From Gammaproteobacteria bacterium (GTDB lineage: Bacteria > Pseudomonadota > Gammaproteobacteria > Pseudomonadales > Pseudohongiellaceae), in contig JAHEGE010000001.1 of assembly GCA_024639905.1 (NCBI GenBank), positions 1-64,000 on the forward strand: 64,000 nt of DNA, read 5' to 3'. How positions within the stretch are numbered: position 1 is the first letter of the stretch; the number at the start of each line of letters is the position of its first letter. Below, piece after piece: positions 46,515 to 61,171 of this stretch. The position numbers and the translations under genes were made by a program. The notes beneath the pieces are model-generated. The model did not search any database. It had not been told where the DNA came from and was given only the letters and a program-made list of their open reading frames with translations.

Positions 46515-47266
46515 CCACGCCGCTGTGCCTCAGCGCGCGCCAGACACCATACGTCAACTCTCTCTACACCTTTCTCATTTAACATCAATGTGACTTCACC
46601 CACGGTCGCTGCGGTGGTCACCACGTCGTCGATTAATGCCACGTGCCGGTGTTCTCCCATTTTTGGATTAACGGTGAACGCGCCCGCGAGGTTGGCCTTG
46701 CGAGCCTTCGCCGACGGCATCTCGGTTTGCGCCTTGGTATAGCGCGCGCGCCGAATCAGCCTGCTCAGATTCGGCAGCTTCGCGTGTCGGGCAACGACAT
46801 TCGCGATCTCTCCTGCCTGATCGAAGCCGCGTTGACGCAGGCGACGCGGGTGCAGGGGTACCGCGACAACGGCGCTTGGATAGGGCGGAGAGTTGGCATA
46901 GAAGGCTTTGACCTGCTGCGCCAAGCAAGCGCTAAGGGCAGCGCCGATATCTTCGCGGTCGTGGAATTTAAAATCGCTGACTAGCGAATCGATGGGCACG
47001 GCGTAAGCGAAGCTGCCACGGCACAGAGTGAAGGGCGGTGGGCGGATCAGGCAGGCGCCACACAGCGTTGTGGCGTCGTGCGCCTCCTCGCGCCCTCGGC
47101 TCAGACCGCAGCGGGAGCAGGGCGCCACGACAGTGGGGAGCGCTGGGAGGCAGTGGCTGCATAAAGGGTAAGGACTGTCGGAGTCTAGCCCGCAGCAACA
47201 GCACTGACCCGAGAGCGCGACCGCTAATCCTTCTAGCAGGGTGTGGCGTAGTTGATGGATGATCAC
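46511..47266 (-). CDS. comF: ComF-type phosphoribosyltransferase
   Basis: ComF proteins help natural transformation. The 251 residues have an N-terminal zinc region (CCCCGLDS, LCSHC, CSRCG, CGACL), and the type I PRPP loop HVALIDDVVTTAATV is intact. Its stop overlaps the barrel gene stop by four bases. The pilus genes in the same window would supply a DNA-uptake machine, so a competence role is plausible. It is not certain that it is expressed for that purpose. Confidence 0.9.
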   Translation of the reverse strand: MIIHQLRHTLLEGLAVALSGQCCCCGLDSDSPYPLCSHCLPALPTVVAPCSRCGLSRGREEAHDATTLCGACLIRPPPFTLCRGSFAYAVPIDSLVSDFKFHDREDIGAALSACLAQQVKAFYANSPPYPSAVVAVPLHPRRLRQRGFDQAGEIANVVARHAKLPNLSRLIRRARYTKAQTEMPSAKARKANLAGAFTVNPKMGEHRHVALIDDVVTTAATVGEVTLMLNEKGVERVDVWCLARAEAQRRG

Positions 47267-47474
47267 TGCATTAACGCTCCGATCACTTTTGCTTGTCTTG
47301 TGACTGGCTAACTTTTTATAGGACAGCCTCGGAAGCTACGCGAATAATAGGCAAAATGACGCCGGCGCGGCTTGCCCTACTCGGGGGGCCGGCCATGGCC
47401 TATAATCCGACGCTTTACGAATTTCACACCGCTGCCTCGCGGCGCAGCGGCGACACATTATCGGGAGAACACCT

Positions 47475-49265
47475 ATGCCAGCCTACAGAGCGCCGATCCA
47501 AGATATTAGCTTCCTGCTCAACAACGTTTTCGACGCCGACACGCTGTTTGCCTCGATGCCTGGAACGCGTGAAGTGGGCTCCGAGCTAACCAGCGCGATC
47601 ATCGAAGAGGCGGGCAAGATCGCCGAAGGCTTGCTCGCACCGATAAACCAATCGGGCGATCAGCAGGCGTGCCACTATGACGACGGCGTAGTTACCACGC
47701 CAGACGGCTTCAAGGACGCCTACAAGGCCTACGCCGAAGGCGGATGGGCTGGGCTCACCGGAGAGGTGGCCTACGGCGGGCAAGGTATGCCTAAGACTCT
47801 CTCAGCGCTAATTGAAGAGATGAGCTTCGCCGCCAATTCGTCTTTCGCCCTCTTTACTATCCTCACCACCGGAGCGACGCTGACGCTGAGCCAACATGGC
47901 AGCGACGAGCTCAAGCAGCGCTACCTGCCCAAGATGTATGAAGGCATGTGGACCGGCACTATGTGCCTCACCGAACCCCACGCCGGTACCGATTTGGGCA
48001 TGATTAAGACCCGCGCCGTGCCCCAGGCCGACGGCAGCTATAAGCTGTCGGGCACCAAGATATTCATCACCGCAGGCGAGCATGATCTCGCGGACAACAT
48101 CATTCACCTCGTGCTCGCAAAGCTGCCTGATGCGCCAGCCGGACCACGCGGCATCTCGCTTTTCCTCGTGCCAAAAATGAAAGTCGATGAAGCTGGCGAG
48201 CTTACCGGCGAGCGCAACGGCGTGCGCTGCGGCTCGATCGAACACAAGATGGGTATTAAGGCATCGCCGACGTGTGTAATGAACTTCGATGAGGCGACGG
48301 GTTATCTCGTCGGCGAGCTCAACAACGGCCTGTCGCACATGTTTACCATGATGAATTACGAGCGCTTGTCGATGGGCTTGCAGGCGAATGGCCTTGCCGA
48401 CAGCGCCTATCAGACAGCGGCGGCCTACGCCAAAGAGCGCGTCCAGGGTCGTGCGCCAACTGGCGCGCAACAGCCCGAGGCCAACGCCGACCCGCTGCTC
48501 GTTCACCCCGACGTACGTAGACTTCTGCTAACAATCCGCGCCAACGTGCTCGCGGGGCGGGCGCTATCGATTTTCGCGGCAATGCAGCTGGATGTCTCGC
48601 GCTTCCACGCCGATGCCGAGGTAAGGCTGCGCGCCGACAAACTCGTCTCCTTGCTTATTCCAGTGCAAAAAGCGTACTGCACCGACCGCGGATTCGATGC
48701 CTGTGTTATGGCACAGCAGGTGCTCGGTGGTCATGGTTATGTCGCCGAATGGGGCCTGGAGCAGAACGTGCGCGATGCGCGTATCGCCCAGATTTACGAG
48801 GGTGCTAATGGGGTGCAAGCCCTCGACCTCATGGGACGGAAGACGGTGCGCGCTAACGGCGAGCTGTTGGCGCTGCTGTCGGAGGAAATGGATGCGTTCG
48901 TCGCGGCCCAGCCCGCAGCGATGCAGCCCTATCTAGCTGCCTTAGCCACTTGCCGTGAGTCTTTGGCCAAGGCGACGAGACTGGTCATCGACAAGGCGGC
49001 GGGAAATCCCGAAGAGATCGGCGCCGCCTCTTATGCGTACATGGAACTCATGGGCCTGACGCTGTATTGCTATATGTGGCAGCGAATCCTCGCCTCTGCG
49101 CTTGCTGAGTCGGGTACTAGCGGCTACTCTGCCGACTATCTGGACAGCCTGGTTAAAGTAGGGGAATTCTTTTTCGCGCGTCAGGTTCCCAAAGCAGCGT
49201 CGCTGCTTGCTGAAATCGAGGCGGGCTCCGAGTCGATTATGGCGCTGGCGGCGAATCAGTTCTAA
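47475..49265 (+). CDS. Acyl-CoA dehydrogenase with extra C-terminal domain
   Basis: A 596-residue flavoenzyme of the acyl-CoA dehydrogenase superfamily with the extended C-terminal domain of FadE2/DmdC-type proteins. FAD/substrate motifs are CLTEPHAGTDLG, KIFITAGEHDL and MFTMMNYERLSMG; the catalytic-base region is QIYEGANGVQALDL and an arm beyond it runs to the C-terminus. It could act on a medium/long acyl-CoA or on methylthiopropanoyl-CoA; the sequence does not decide. No partner hydratase or thiolase is adjacent. The upstream intergenic region has a TATAAT at 47401. Confidence 0.88.
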   Translation: MPAYRAPIQDISFLLNNVFDADTLFASMPGTREVGSELTSAIIEEAGKIAEGLLAPINQSGDQQACHYDDGVVTTPDGFKDAYKAYAEGGWAGLTGEVAYGGQGMPKTLSALIEEMSFAANSSFALFTILTTGATLTLSQHGSDELKQRYLPKMYEGMWTGTMCLTEPHAGTDLGMIKTRAVPQADGSYKLSGTKIFITAGEHDLADNIIHLVLAKLPDAPAGPRGISLFLVPKMKVDEAGELTGERNGVRCGSIEHKMGIKASPTCVMNFDEATGYLVGELNNGLSHMFTMMNYERLSMGLQANGLADSAYQTAAAYAKERVQGRAPTGAQQPEANADPLLVHPDVRRLLLTIRANVLAGRALSIFAAMQLDVSRFHADAEVRLRADKLVSLLIPVQKAYCTDRGFDACVMAQQVLGGHGYVAEWGLEQNVRDARIAQIYEGANGVQALDLMGRKTVRANGELLALLSEEMDAFVAAQPAAMQPYLAALATCRESLAKATRLVIDKAAGNPEEIGAASYAYMELMGLTLYCYMWQRILASALAESGTSGYSADYLDSLVKVGEFFFARQVPKAASLLAEIEAGSESIMALAANQF

Positions 49266-49275
49266 CGCCGTGTGG

Positions 49276-49635
49276 TTAGCCGCCGGGCCCCGGTAGGAAG
49301 AGGGAGAAGCCGGTGGCGATTAGGATAATGACCGCAAGCGCTATGGCGACTCGGAAGCGTTGAAAAACGGCGCGCAGCTGTGGGGCGTGAGGTTCAGGTT
49401 CGCGCGTCGTCGCCACGTCGGCACCGTCGTCAATGTCGGGTAGCGCCATGAGCCTCTCGCGGAGTCGCTGCGGCACGGGTATCGCATCGAGCGCCTCGTG
49501 CAGGCCGTCGTCTACCTCGCGTGCAATCTCGAGCAGCGCGCGCAGCTCAGCATCGTCTGCCGCTGCCTCCAGAGCCTCGCGGTTCTGGGTGTGCGGATCC
49601 AGCACTATGTCTGTGCGCAACGCGTTCCTGTCCAT
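49276..49635 (-). CDS. Short DUF3379-like anti-sigma factor candidate
   Basis: From ATG 49635 (MDRNALRTDIVLDPHTQN) the product is 119 residues. It has an acidic cytoplasmic helix region resembling DUF3379 and one membrane segment close to the C-terminus (about 92-112). DUF3379 proteins are normally about 220-240 residues with a periplasmic domain; here almost nothing lies beyond the membrane. It follows an ECF sigma factor on the same strand, the usual sigma/anti-sigma arrangement, but 303 bp apart. No zinc-binding motif is seen. Confidence 0.7.
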   Translation of the reverse strand: MDRNALRTDIVLDPHTQNREALEAAADDAELRALLEIAREVDDGLHEALDAIPVPQRLRERLMALPDIDDGADVATTREPEPHAPQLRAVFQRFRVAIALAVIILIATGFSLFLPGPGG

Positions 49636-49938
49636 CGTTAGCCGCTCTAAGTTAAAGGTTGCAGAGTAGGAGGGCGCGCGGCCGTGGGCCACAGCAGGCG
49701 TTTAAGCGCGCACTTACGACAGAGGATAGGTGGCGGGAGAACTTTCTTTCAATTTATTTTCGCTGGGCGCGCGAACGGACGGGGAAATCCGCAGTGGCAG
49801 GCTGCTCCCGCGCCGACAGAAAACGTCAAAAACCCCTATTTTTATAGCGTTTAAGCGTGGTCGGCGAGCATGCGTGAGACGTGCGATTTCTCAATGTATC
49901 ATTTTGTTTCTAAAGAGGGAAAGCGAGTCATTCCGGCC
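49636..49938. other. Spacer between ECF sigma and DUF3379-like gene
   Basis: 303 bp. No start, no convincing terminator and no conserved repeat are visible. For two genes thought to be co-transcribed this is unusually long, so a separate promoter or an untranslated RNA is possible. Confidence 0.4.
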
Positions 49939-50499
49939 TTAGTTTAGGAGGTCAGTCGGCGCTTTCCCGGTGTTGCTGGTGTACTGCGCGATAACCTTGC
50001 AGCGCGCGCGAAACAGGCGTGTCATCACGGTGTTGTCGTTAAGCTCGAGGATAGAGGCGATTTCCTTACCGCTAAAGCCGCCAATGATTTGCAGCAGTAA
50101 CGGGTCGCGGTAGTCCTTCTCGAGTCGATGTACCGCATCGAGTAGCCATCTGCGCTCCATGCGCGTATCGGGTTCGTCCTCGTCGCTTTCTGGGATCGCA
50201 TAGTCGTCGACATCGACGAGTTCGGGCCGGTAGCGCTCATAGAGCCGTGCGTTCTCGCGCCGCAAGATTGTGAACAGCCAGGATTTTGCCGCGTTGTAGT
50301 TCTGCAAGCTGTCGAGAGAGCGCCAAGCGCGCAGGAAGGTCTCCTGCACGAGGTCTTCCGCCAGGTGTGGGCTTTTGCATAGCCAGAACCCATAGCGATA
50401 AACATCTTTGTACAGGGTGCAGACGAGGTTGTCGTAGCGTGCACGCCTCGCCGCTTCACTCGAGCTTTTCGACTTGCTGGACATATCAGGCTCTGACAT
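49939..50499 (-). CDS. ECF-type sigma factor
   Basis: A 186-residue sigma-70-family protein with region 2 (LYKDVYRYGFWLCKSPHLAE, then DLVQETFLRAWRSLDSLQ) and region 4 (LLLQIIGGFSGKEIASILEL, then NTVMTRLFRARCK). Length and domain pair are typical of ECF factors. The DUF3379-like gene downstream suggests membrane-linked control. Related pairs are known in marine Gammaproteobacteria, but the signal is unknown. Confidence 0.88.
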   Translation of the reverse strand: MSEPDMSSKSKSSSEAARRARYDNLVCTLYKDVYRYGFWLCKSPHLAEDLVQETFLRAWRSLDSLQNYNAAKSWLFTILRRENARLYERYRPELVDVDDYAIPESDEDEPDTRMERRWLLDAVHRLEKDYRDPLLLQIIGGFSGKEIASILELNDNTVMTRLFRARCKVIAQYTSNTGKAPTDLLN

Positions 50500-51621
<1,122 letters not shown>

Positions 51622-51683
51622 CGAGAAGCCGACGCGCTTATCGCCGTCATTCGGTAAATTGTGCGATCCGCGACGACAATGAA

Positions 51684-51713
51684 TAGACAATCGGGGGGGA
51701 CACTCTCTATAAT
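51684..51713 (+). promoter_or_regulatory. Promoter before the carA leader
   Basis: TAGACA at 51684-51689, an 18-bp spacer and TATAAT at 51708-51713. The start would be near 51720, just before the leader-peptide ATG at 51725, so the leader would be almost leaderless. An upstream promoter through dapB is an alternative. Confidence 0.5.
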
Positions 51714-51724
51714 ACTCGCTCAGT

Positions 51725-51781
51725 ATGACGAATGCTGAACCCCTGCGAATTCCTCAACGAATTCCCCGAAAAGCGGTGTGA
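51725..51781 (+). CDS. carA leader peptide candidate
   Basis: ATG 51725 begins an 18-codon reading frame, MTNAEPLRIPQRIPRKAV, ending in TGA at 51779-51781. It holds three arginine codons, all CGA. The stop codon lies within the 5' arm of an intrinsic terminator hairpin, the layout of ribosome-dependent attenuation in E. coli pyrBI. Arginine is one end product of the carbamoyl-phosphate made by carAB. No Shine-Dalgarno is seen, so translation of the peptide is unproven. Confidence 0.45.
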   Translation: MTNAEPLRIPQRIPRKAV

Positions 51782-51806
51782 AGAAATTCTTCAACCGCTT
51801 TTTTTG
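51769..51806 (+). terminator. Attenuator-like terminator in the carA leader
   Basis: AAAGCGGT (51770-51777) pairs with ACCGCTTT (51794-51801). A bulged G and TGAAG/CTTCA extend the stem around an AAATT loop. The T-run ends at 51805. It lies about 85 bp before carA, after the promoter, so it can only act as an attenuator of carA or as a dapB terminator. Confidence 0.75.
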
Positions 51807-51890
51807 TGCCCGCGTTTTCGGCACTGGTGCCGCCTGCAGGCCAGTAAGCAAAAACTAGAATAAGACCAGACATCGATAGAAGGAGTGAGA

Positions 51891-53024
51891 GTGGCCACAC
51901 TAGCCGTATTAGCACTAGAAGATGGCAGCATCTTCCGTGGCGTCGCTTTAGGCGCCGAGGGTTGTACCAGTGGCGAGGTTGTCTTCAATACCTCGATGAC
52001 GGGTTATCAAGAGATCCTAACCGACCCCTCCTACGCGCAGCAGATCGTAACCCTAACTTATCCCCACATTGGCAGTACCGGCACGAATGACGAAGACAAC
52101 GAGTCCGCCGGCGTGTGGGCCACCGGGCTTGTCATTCGCGACTTGCCGCTACTTGCGAGTAACTGGCGTAGTCAACAAAGCCTGCAAGAGTTCCTCATTG
52201 AACGCAACGTGGTGGCGATAGCCGAGATCGACACGCGACGTCTCACGCGCCTCTTGCGCGACAAGGGCGCGCTGAATGGCTGCATCGTCTCCGGCACGCA
52301 GCTGGACGCATTAGGCGAGGCCGGAGCGGTCGCAAAAGCGCAGGGTTTCCCTGGCGTGAAGGGGATGGATCTGGCGAAGGTCGTCAGCACCAAGGACGTC
52401 TACGCATGGACCGAAGGCGTGTGGGACCTGGTCGAGGGGCATCGCACAGAAGTGCCGAGCCGCTTCCGCGTGGTGGCCTACGATTTCGGCGCCAAGCGCA
52501 ACATTCTGCGCCTGTTGGTCGAGCGTGGTTGCGAGGTGACCGTGGTGCCTGCCGAGACCCCTGCGGCTGCGGTGTTGGCGATGAACCCCGATGGCATCTT
52601 CCTGTCCAACGGCCCCGGCGACCCCGAGCCCTGCGATTACGCGATCGCTGCGATCAAGGTGTTTTTAGAGCAGAAGCTGCCGATTTTCGGTATCTGTCTC
52701 GGATGCCAGCTACTGGCGCTCGCGTGCGGAGCGAAGACCGTCAAGATGCAACTAGGTCATCACGGTGGCAACCACCCAGTTCAAGATTTACGCGACAACA
52801 GCGTACTCATCACGAGCCAGAACCACGGCTTCGCGGTGGACGCGCAAACGCTGCCTAGCAATCTAGAGGCGACCCATAAGTCGCTGTTCGATGGATCGCT
52901 GCAGGGTATCGAGCGCACCGACGTCCCTGCCTTCGGATTCCAGGGGCATCCAGAAGCGAGCCCGGGGCCACATGATATCGCCTCACTATTCGATCATTTT
53001 ATTGAGCTGCTCGAGAAGAAATAA
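51891..53024 (+). CDS. carA: Carbamoyl-phosphate synthase small subunit
   Basis: Glutamine-hydrolysing subunit supplying ammonia to CarB. GTG 51891 (with AGGAG five bases upstream) gives 377 residues; GTG 51885 is an alternative. The amidotransferase nucleophile is Cys269 in [14 protein letters not shown], the same number as in E. coli, and GHHGGNHPV and [10 protein letters not shown] carry the rest of the active site. It is followed by carB after 58 bp. Pseudomonads have a small orf between carA and carB that is absent here. Confidence 0.97.
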   Translation: MATLAVLALEDGSIFRGVALGAEGCTSGEVVFNTSMTGYQEILTDPSYAQQIVTLTYPHIGSTGTNDEDNESAGVWATGLVIRDLPLLASNWRSQQSLQEFLIERNVVAIAEIDTRRLTRLLRDKGALNGCIVSGTQLDALGEAGAVAKAQGFPGVKGMDLAKVVSTKDVYAWTEGVWDLVEGHRTEVPSRFRVVAYDFGAKRNILRLLVERGCEVTVVPAETPAAAVLAMNPDGIFLSNGPGDPEPCDYAIAAIKVFLEQKLPIFGICLGCQLLALACGAKTVKMQLGHHGGNHPVQDLRDNSVLITSQNHGFAVDAQTLPSNLEATHKSLFDGSLQGIERTDVPAFGFQGHPEASPGPHDIASLFDHFIELLEKK

Positions 53025-53082
53025 TCCCAGCAGATTCAACACTTCAGAACAGTAGACAGACGACAAGAGAGCACTAGCGCAC

Positions 53083-56307
<3,225 letters not shown>

Positions 56308-56342
56308 TCTATAACCGAACTAATAAAATGCCCTGCAATAAG

Positions 56343-56367
56343 GCCTCGCACTGTGCGGGGCTTTTTT
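56343..56367 (+). terminator. Intrinsic terminator after carB
   Basis: GCCTCGCA (56343-56350), loop CTG, TGCGGGGC (56354-56361) and six T residues. Confidence 0.85.
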
Positions 56368-56389
56368 GTCGGCGGCAGAGGTGAAGAAA

Positions 56390-56866
56390 ATGCAAAGCGT
56401 TCCAATGACCCTAAACGGAGCAGAGAAGCTGCGTGCCGAGCTCACGGAATTAAAGAGCGTGACGCGACCTAGAATTATCGAAGCGATCGCCGATGCGCGG
56501 GAACACGGCGACCTGAAAGAAAACGCGGAATATCACGCGGCGCGTGAGCAGCAAAGCTTTTGCGAGGGTCGTATCAATGAGATCGAAGGCAAGTTGTCCG
56601 GTTGTCAGATTATCGACGTCACTAAAATCGAGCCGACGGGGAAAGTGATCTTTGGCACGACGGTGACTATGTTGAATTTAGACACCGATAAGAGCGTCAC
56701 CTATCAGATCGTTGGTGACGATGAGGCCAATGTGACTGCAGGCAAAATTTCGGTGAGCTCGCCTATCGCTCGCGCGATGATGGGAAAGGCCGAAGGCGAC
56801 GAGATTGTCGTGAAGGCGCCTGCCGGCGACGTGGAATACGAAATCGAAAAGGTGGAACACCTCTAG
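56390..56866 (+). CDS. greA: Transcription elongation factor GreA
   Basis: Rescues backtracked RNA polymerase by stimulating transcript cleavage. ATG 56390 ([14 protein letters not shown]), preceded by GAGGTGA, gives 158 residues as in E. coli. The coiled-coil tip acidic motif [12 protein letters not shown] is intact, and the C-terminal FKBP-like domain contains [11 protein letters not shown] longer start at 56366 overlaps the carB terminator. It lies downstream of that terminator, so it probably has its own promoter or depends on readthrough. Confidence 0.97.
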   Translation: MQSVPMTLNGAEKLRAELTELKSVTRPRIIEAIADAREHGDLKENAEYHAAREQQSFCEGRINEIEGKLSGCQIIDVTKIEPTGKVIFGTTVTMLNLDTDKSVTYQIVGDDEANVTAGKISVSSPIARAMMGKAEGDEIVVKAPAGDVEYEIEKVEHL

Positions 56867-56901
56867 GGTGTTCGCACCGCAAGCTAACCCTTATTCGGCT
56901 A

Positions 56902-57213
56902 TTATCGAGCGAAGCGCAGCAGGTTAGAGAGCTTGGGGTCGGGCTTCTTCGCGGCACGGTAGAGCAGCAGCACATGGCCGATTGTTTGCACGGCGACGCC
57001 CTTAGATAATGCACAGATTTCGTCAACTAAGGCGGTGCGTTCTGCCTTGTCACCTGCAATCAGCTTCAGCTTGATCAGCTCGTGATCGTTAAGCGCGCGC
57101 TCGAGTTCGAGCTGAATGTTTTCCGTAAGGCCCTTTTCAGCGACTGTAATGACCGGCTTTAGCTGGTGCCCGATCGCTCGGAATGTCTTTTTATCGGCGT
57201 TGCTGAGTGTCAT
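56902..57213 (-). CDS. yhbY: CRM-domain RNA-binding protein YhbY
   Basis: From ATG 57213 (MTLSNADKKTFRAIGHQLKP) the product is 103 residues, the usual size; the frame extends to 57450 over rlmE. It is a CRS1-YhbY domain with HQLKPVITVAEKGLTEN and the GxxG-like loop (AGDKAERTALV), ending with a basic tail. YhbY associates with pre-50S particles in E. coli. It is convergent with greA and divergent from rlmE, which is the conserved arrangement. Confidence 0.94.
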   Translation of the reverse strand: MTLSNADKKTFRAIGHQLKPVITVAEKGLTENIQLELERALNDHELIKLKLIAGDKAERTALVDEICALSKGVAVQTIGHVLLLYRAAKKPDPKLSNLLRFAR

Positions 57214-57330
57214 AGGGATATCGCTGTTAGGGGTGGCTGTGTAGGATGTCTGTGAATTTACGCGAAGACGCGCGCGGGGCGCGGATTGTAGGCAAGTGCG
57301 ATTTTGAATGCAAGGTAACAGAGAGTATGC

Positions 57331-57951
57331 ATGGCGCAGTCGAAAACTAGCAAGGGGTGGCTTAAGGAGCACTTCGACGACGAATATGTCCGGCGCAGCC
57401 AAGAGGACGGGCTGCGCTCGCGTGCGAGCTATAAGCTGCTGGAAATTCAAGAAAAAGACGGACTCATTGAGCGCGGGATGACGGTCGTGGACCTCGGTGC
57501 AGCGCCCGGAGGTTGGTCGCAGGTAGCCGCCGATCTCGTAGGAGACAACGGCCGCGTGGTGGCTAGCGACATCCTGCCCATCGATTCGCTCGCCGGCGTC
57601 GAGTTCCTACAGGGCGATTTTACCGAGCAAGCGGTGTTGGATCAGCTCTTAGAAATGCTGCCCGCAGCCGGCGCAGACCTTGTAATGTCGGACATGGCAC
57701 CCAATATGAGTGGTATGCGTGACATCGACCAGCCGCGCGTCATGTATCTTGCGGAGCTCGCTCTCGATCTCGCGAGATCCGTGCTGCGGCCCGGGGCGTA
57801 CTTTTTAGTGAAGGTGTTTCACGGTGAAGGCCTGAGAGAATTTGAGGCACAGCTAAAGGCTGATTTCGCGACGCTAAAGGTACGTAAGCCCAAAGCCTCA
57901 CGCGCGCGGTCCAGCGAAATTTATCTCCTTGCCGGCGGCTTTAAAGGGTAA
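57331..57951 (+). CDS. rlmE: 23S rRNA (uridine(2552)-2'-O)-methyltransferase RlmE
   Basis: Heat-shock-associated methyltransferase (RrmJ/FtsJ) that modifies U2552 in the A loop of 23S rRNA. The 206-residue protein has [14 protein letters not shown], the SAM motif [14 protein letters not shown], and SDMAPNMSG; the catalytic K-D-K-E tetrad residues can be placed. It is followed by ftsH after 144 bp, as in E. coli. Confidence 0.96.
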   Translation: MAQSKTSKGWLKEHFDDEYVRRSQEDGLRSRASYKLLEIQEKDGLIERGMTVVDLGAAPGGWSQVAADLVGDNGRVVASDILPIDSLAGVEFLQGDFTEQAVLDQLLEMLPAAGADLVMSDMAPNMSGMRDIDQPRVMYLAELALDLARSVLRPGAYFLVKVFHGEGLREFEAQLKADFATLKVRKPKASRARSSEIYLLAGGFKG

Positions 57952-58095
57952 GCGAAGACCAAGCCCACCGCGTTAAGCTCTATTCAATCTCGTCTGATGC
58001 GTGATTTAGCGCAAACTGTGGTAGTTTTTATTCTGTATGGTTGGGGCGTTGCAGGTTAGCGGTCCACAGGAATTCATCAAAGTGGGGGATATCCC

Positions 58096-60033
<1,938 letters not shown>

Positions 60034-60036
60034 GGT

Positions 60037-60092
60037 GGGGGTCAGGTCTTTTGTTTATGCACCGCAGGTGCATGAATGAAAGACCTGACCCC
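60037..60092. repeat. Palindromic REP-like element after ftsH
   Basis: The left arm (60038-60063) starts GGGGTCAGGTCTTTTG and the right arm (60067-60092) ends AAAGACCTGACCCC. The 26-bp arms differ at three positions and enclose a GCA loop. It follows the ftsH stop by a few bases, so it may also act as its terminator. Confidence 0.85.
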
Positions 60093-60254
60093 GGGTTTGG
60101 TGCAGGCTCCCGGGTTCGAAGCATGAATGAAAGACCTGACCCCGGATTTCGGCGCATGAATGAAAAACCTGACCCCGAGTATTGCAAAGACTCAAACCAC
60201 CACCCACGAAATCCAAATGAAAAATGCATCGATGAAAGACCTGACCCCGGGTTT
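60071..60254. repeat. Four direct copies of a REP-like unit reaching into folP
   Basis: Four copies of CATGAATGAAAGACCTGACCCCGG-type sequence begin at 60071, 60122, 60155 and 60226. All have the core ATGAAAGACCTGACCCC, with one A variant in the third. Each contains an ATG followed by the codons for KDLTP or KNLTP, so the last copy lies in the folP frame. They share the unit with the inverted repeat at 60037. Confidence 0.85.
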
Positions 60255-61122
60255 ACAGGCCGGGGGGCGTTGGGTTGGCTTGGAGACTCCAGTCTGCATG
60301 GGGGTGCTCAACGTGACTCCCGACTCTTTCTCCGACGGAGCGTCGCTCGCTCAGGCTACCAGCGCGGACTTTAGACTCGACACCGACAAGTTGCTGCGCC
60401 GAGCTGAGGCGATGGTCTCCGCCGGCGCTGTCTTCCTCGATGTGGGTGGCGAGTCTACTCGGCCGGGTGCGGCGCCGGTGTCTGTCGACGAAGAATTACA
60501 GCGAGTCGTGCCGGCGATTGAACTGCTGCGCGAACGCTTCGACGCGTGTCTGTCCGTAGATACCAGCTCGGCGCCTGTAATGATCGCCGCGATTGCCGCG
60601 GGCGCCGAGCTTGTTAACGATGTCCGAGCACTCGCAGATGACGCAGCACTCGGGATGATCGTCGAGACCGGTACCGCAGTCTGTCTGATGCACATGCGCG
60701 GTCAGCCACGCTTTATGCAGAGTGGCATTCAGCCAACCGACTACACAGATGTCGTCACCGAGGTCGCAGACTTCCTCTCCCAGCGCCGACAAGCCTGTTT
60801 GCAGGCAGGCGTTTTGGCCCAGAGCCTGTTGCTCGATCCGGGGTTCGGGTTCGGCAAAAGCCAAACGCATAATTACCAGTTACTCAATGGACTTGGTCGC
60901 CTTGCTAGCCTCGGCGCGCCGCTTCTCATAGGCGTTTCACGCAAGTCGATGATTGGCGCCGCCACGGGCCGCGCGGTGGATGCACGGCTAGCCGGTTCAA
61001 TTGCGGCGGCGACACTGGCGCTGCAGGGTGGCGCGAAGATCATCCGCGCCCACGACGTGGCTGCCACCGTCGACGCTATTCGAGTACACTGCGCTTTCAC
61101 TGGGAACTTAGCGCTAGACTAG
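60232..61122 (+). CDS. folP: Dihydropteroate synthase
   Basis: Joins dihydropterin pyrophosphate and p-aminobenzoate in folate synthesis, the sulfonamide target. The barrel is intact: [27 protein letters not shown] and the C-terminal VSRKSMIG. The start is ambiguous: ATG 60160, 60217 and 60232 are all in frame, lie in or beside the repeats, and none has a ribosome site. ATG 60232 gives 296 residues, nearest to the family. The codons MKDLTPG come from the repeat unit, so part of the N-terminus is repeat-derived. Confidence 0.93.
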   Translation: MKDLTPGLQAGGRWVGLETPVCMGVLNVTPDSFSDGASLAQATSADFRLDTDKLLRRAEAMVSAGAVFLDVGGESTRPGAAPVSVDEELQRVVPAIELLRERFDACLSVDTSSAPVMIAAIAAGAELVNDVRALADDAALGMIVETGTAVCLMHMRGQPRFMQSGIQPTDYTDVVTEVADFLSQRRQACLQAGVLAQSLLLDPGFGFGKSQTHNYQLLNGLGRLASLGAPLLIGVSRKSMIGAATGRAVDARLAGSIAAATLALQGGAKIIRAHDVAATVDAIRVHCAFTGNLALD

Positions 61123-61171
61123 CGACTCCAATGCCCTGAAAGCAAAAATAAAAACGAGAGCTCACCGATTC

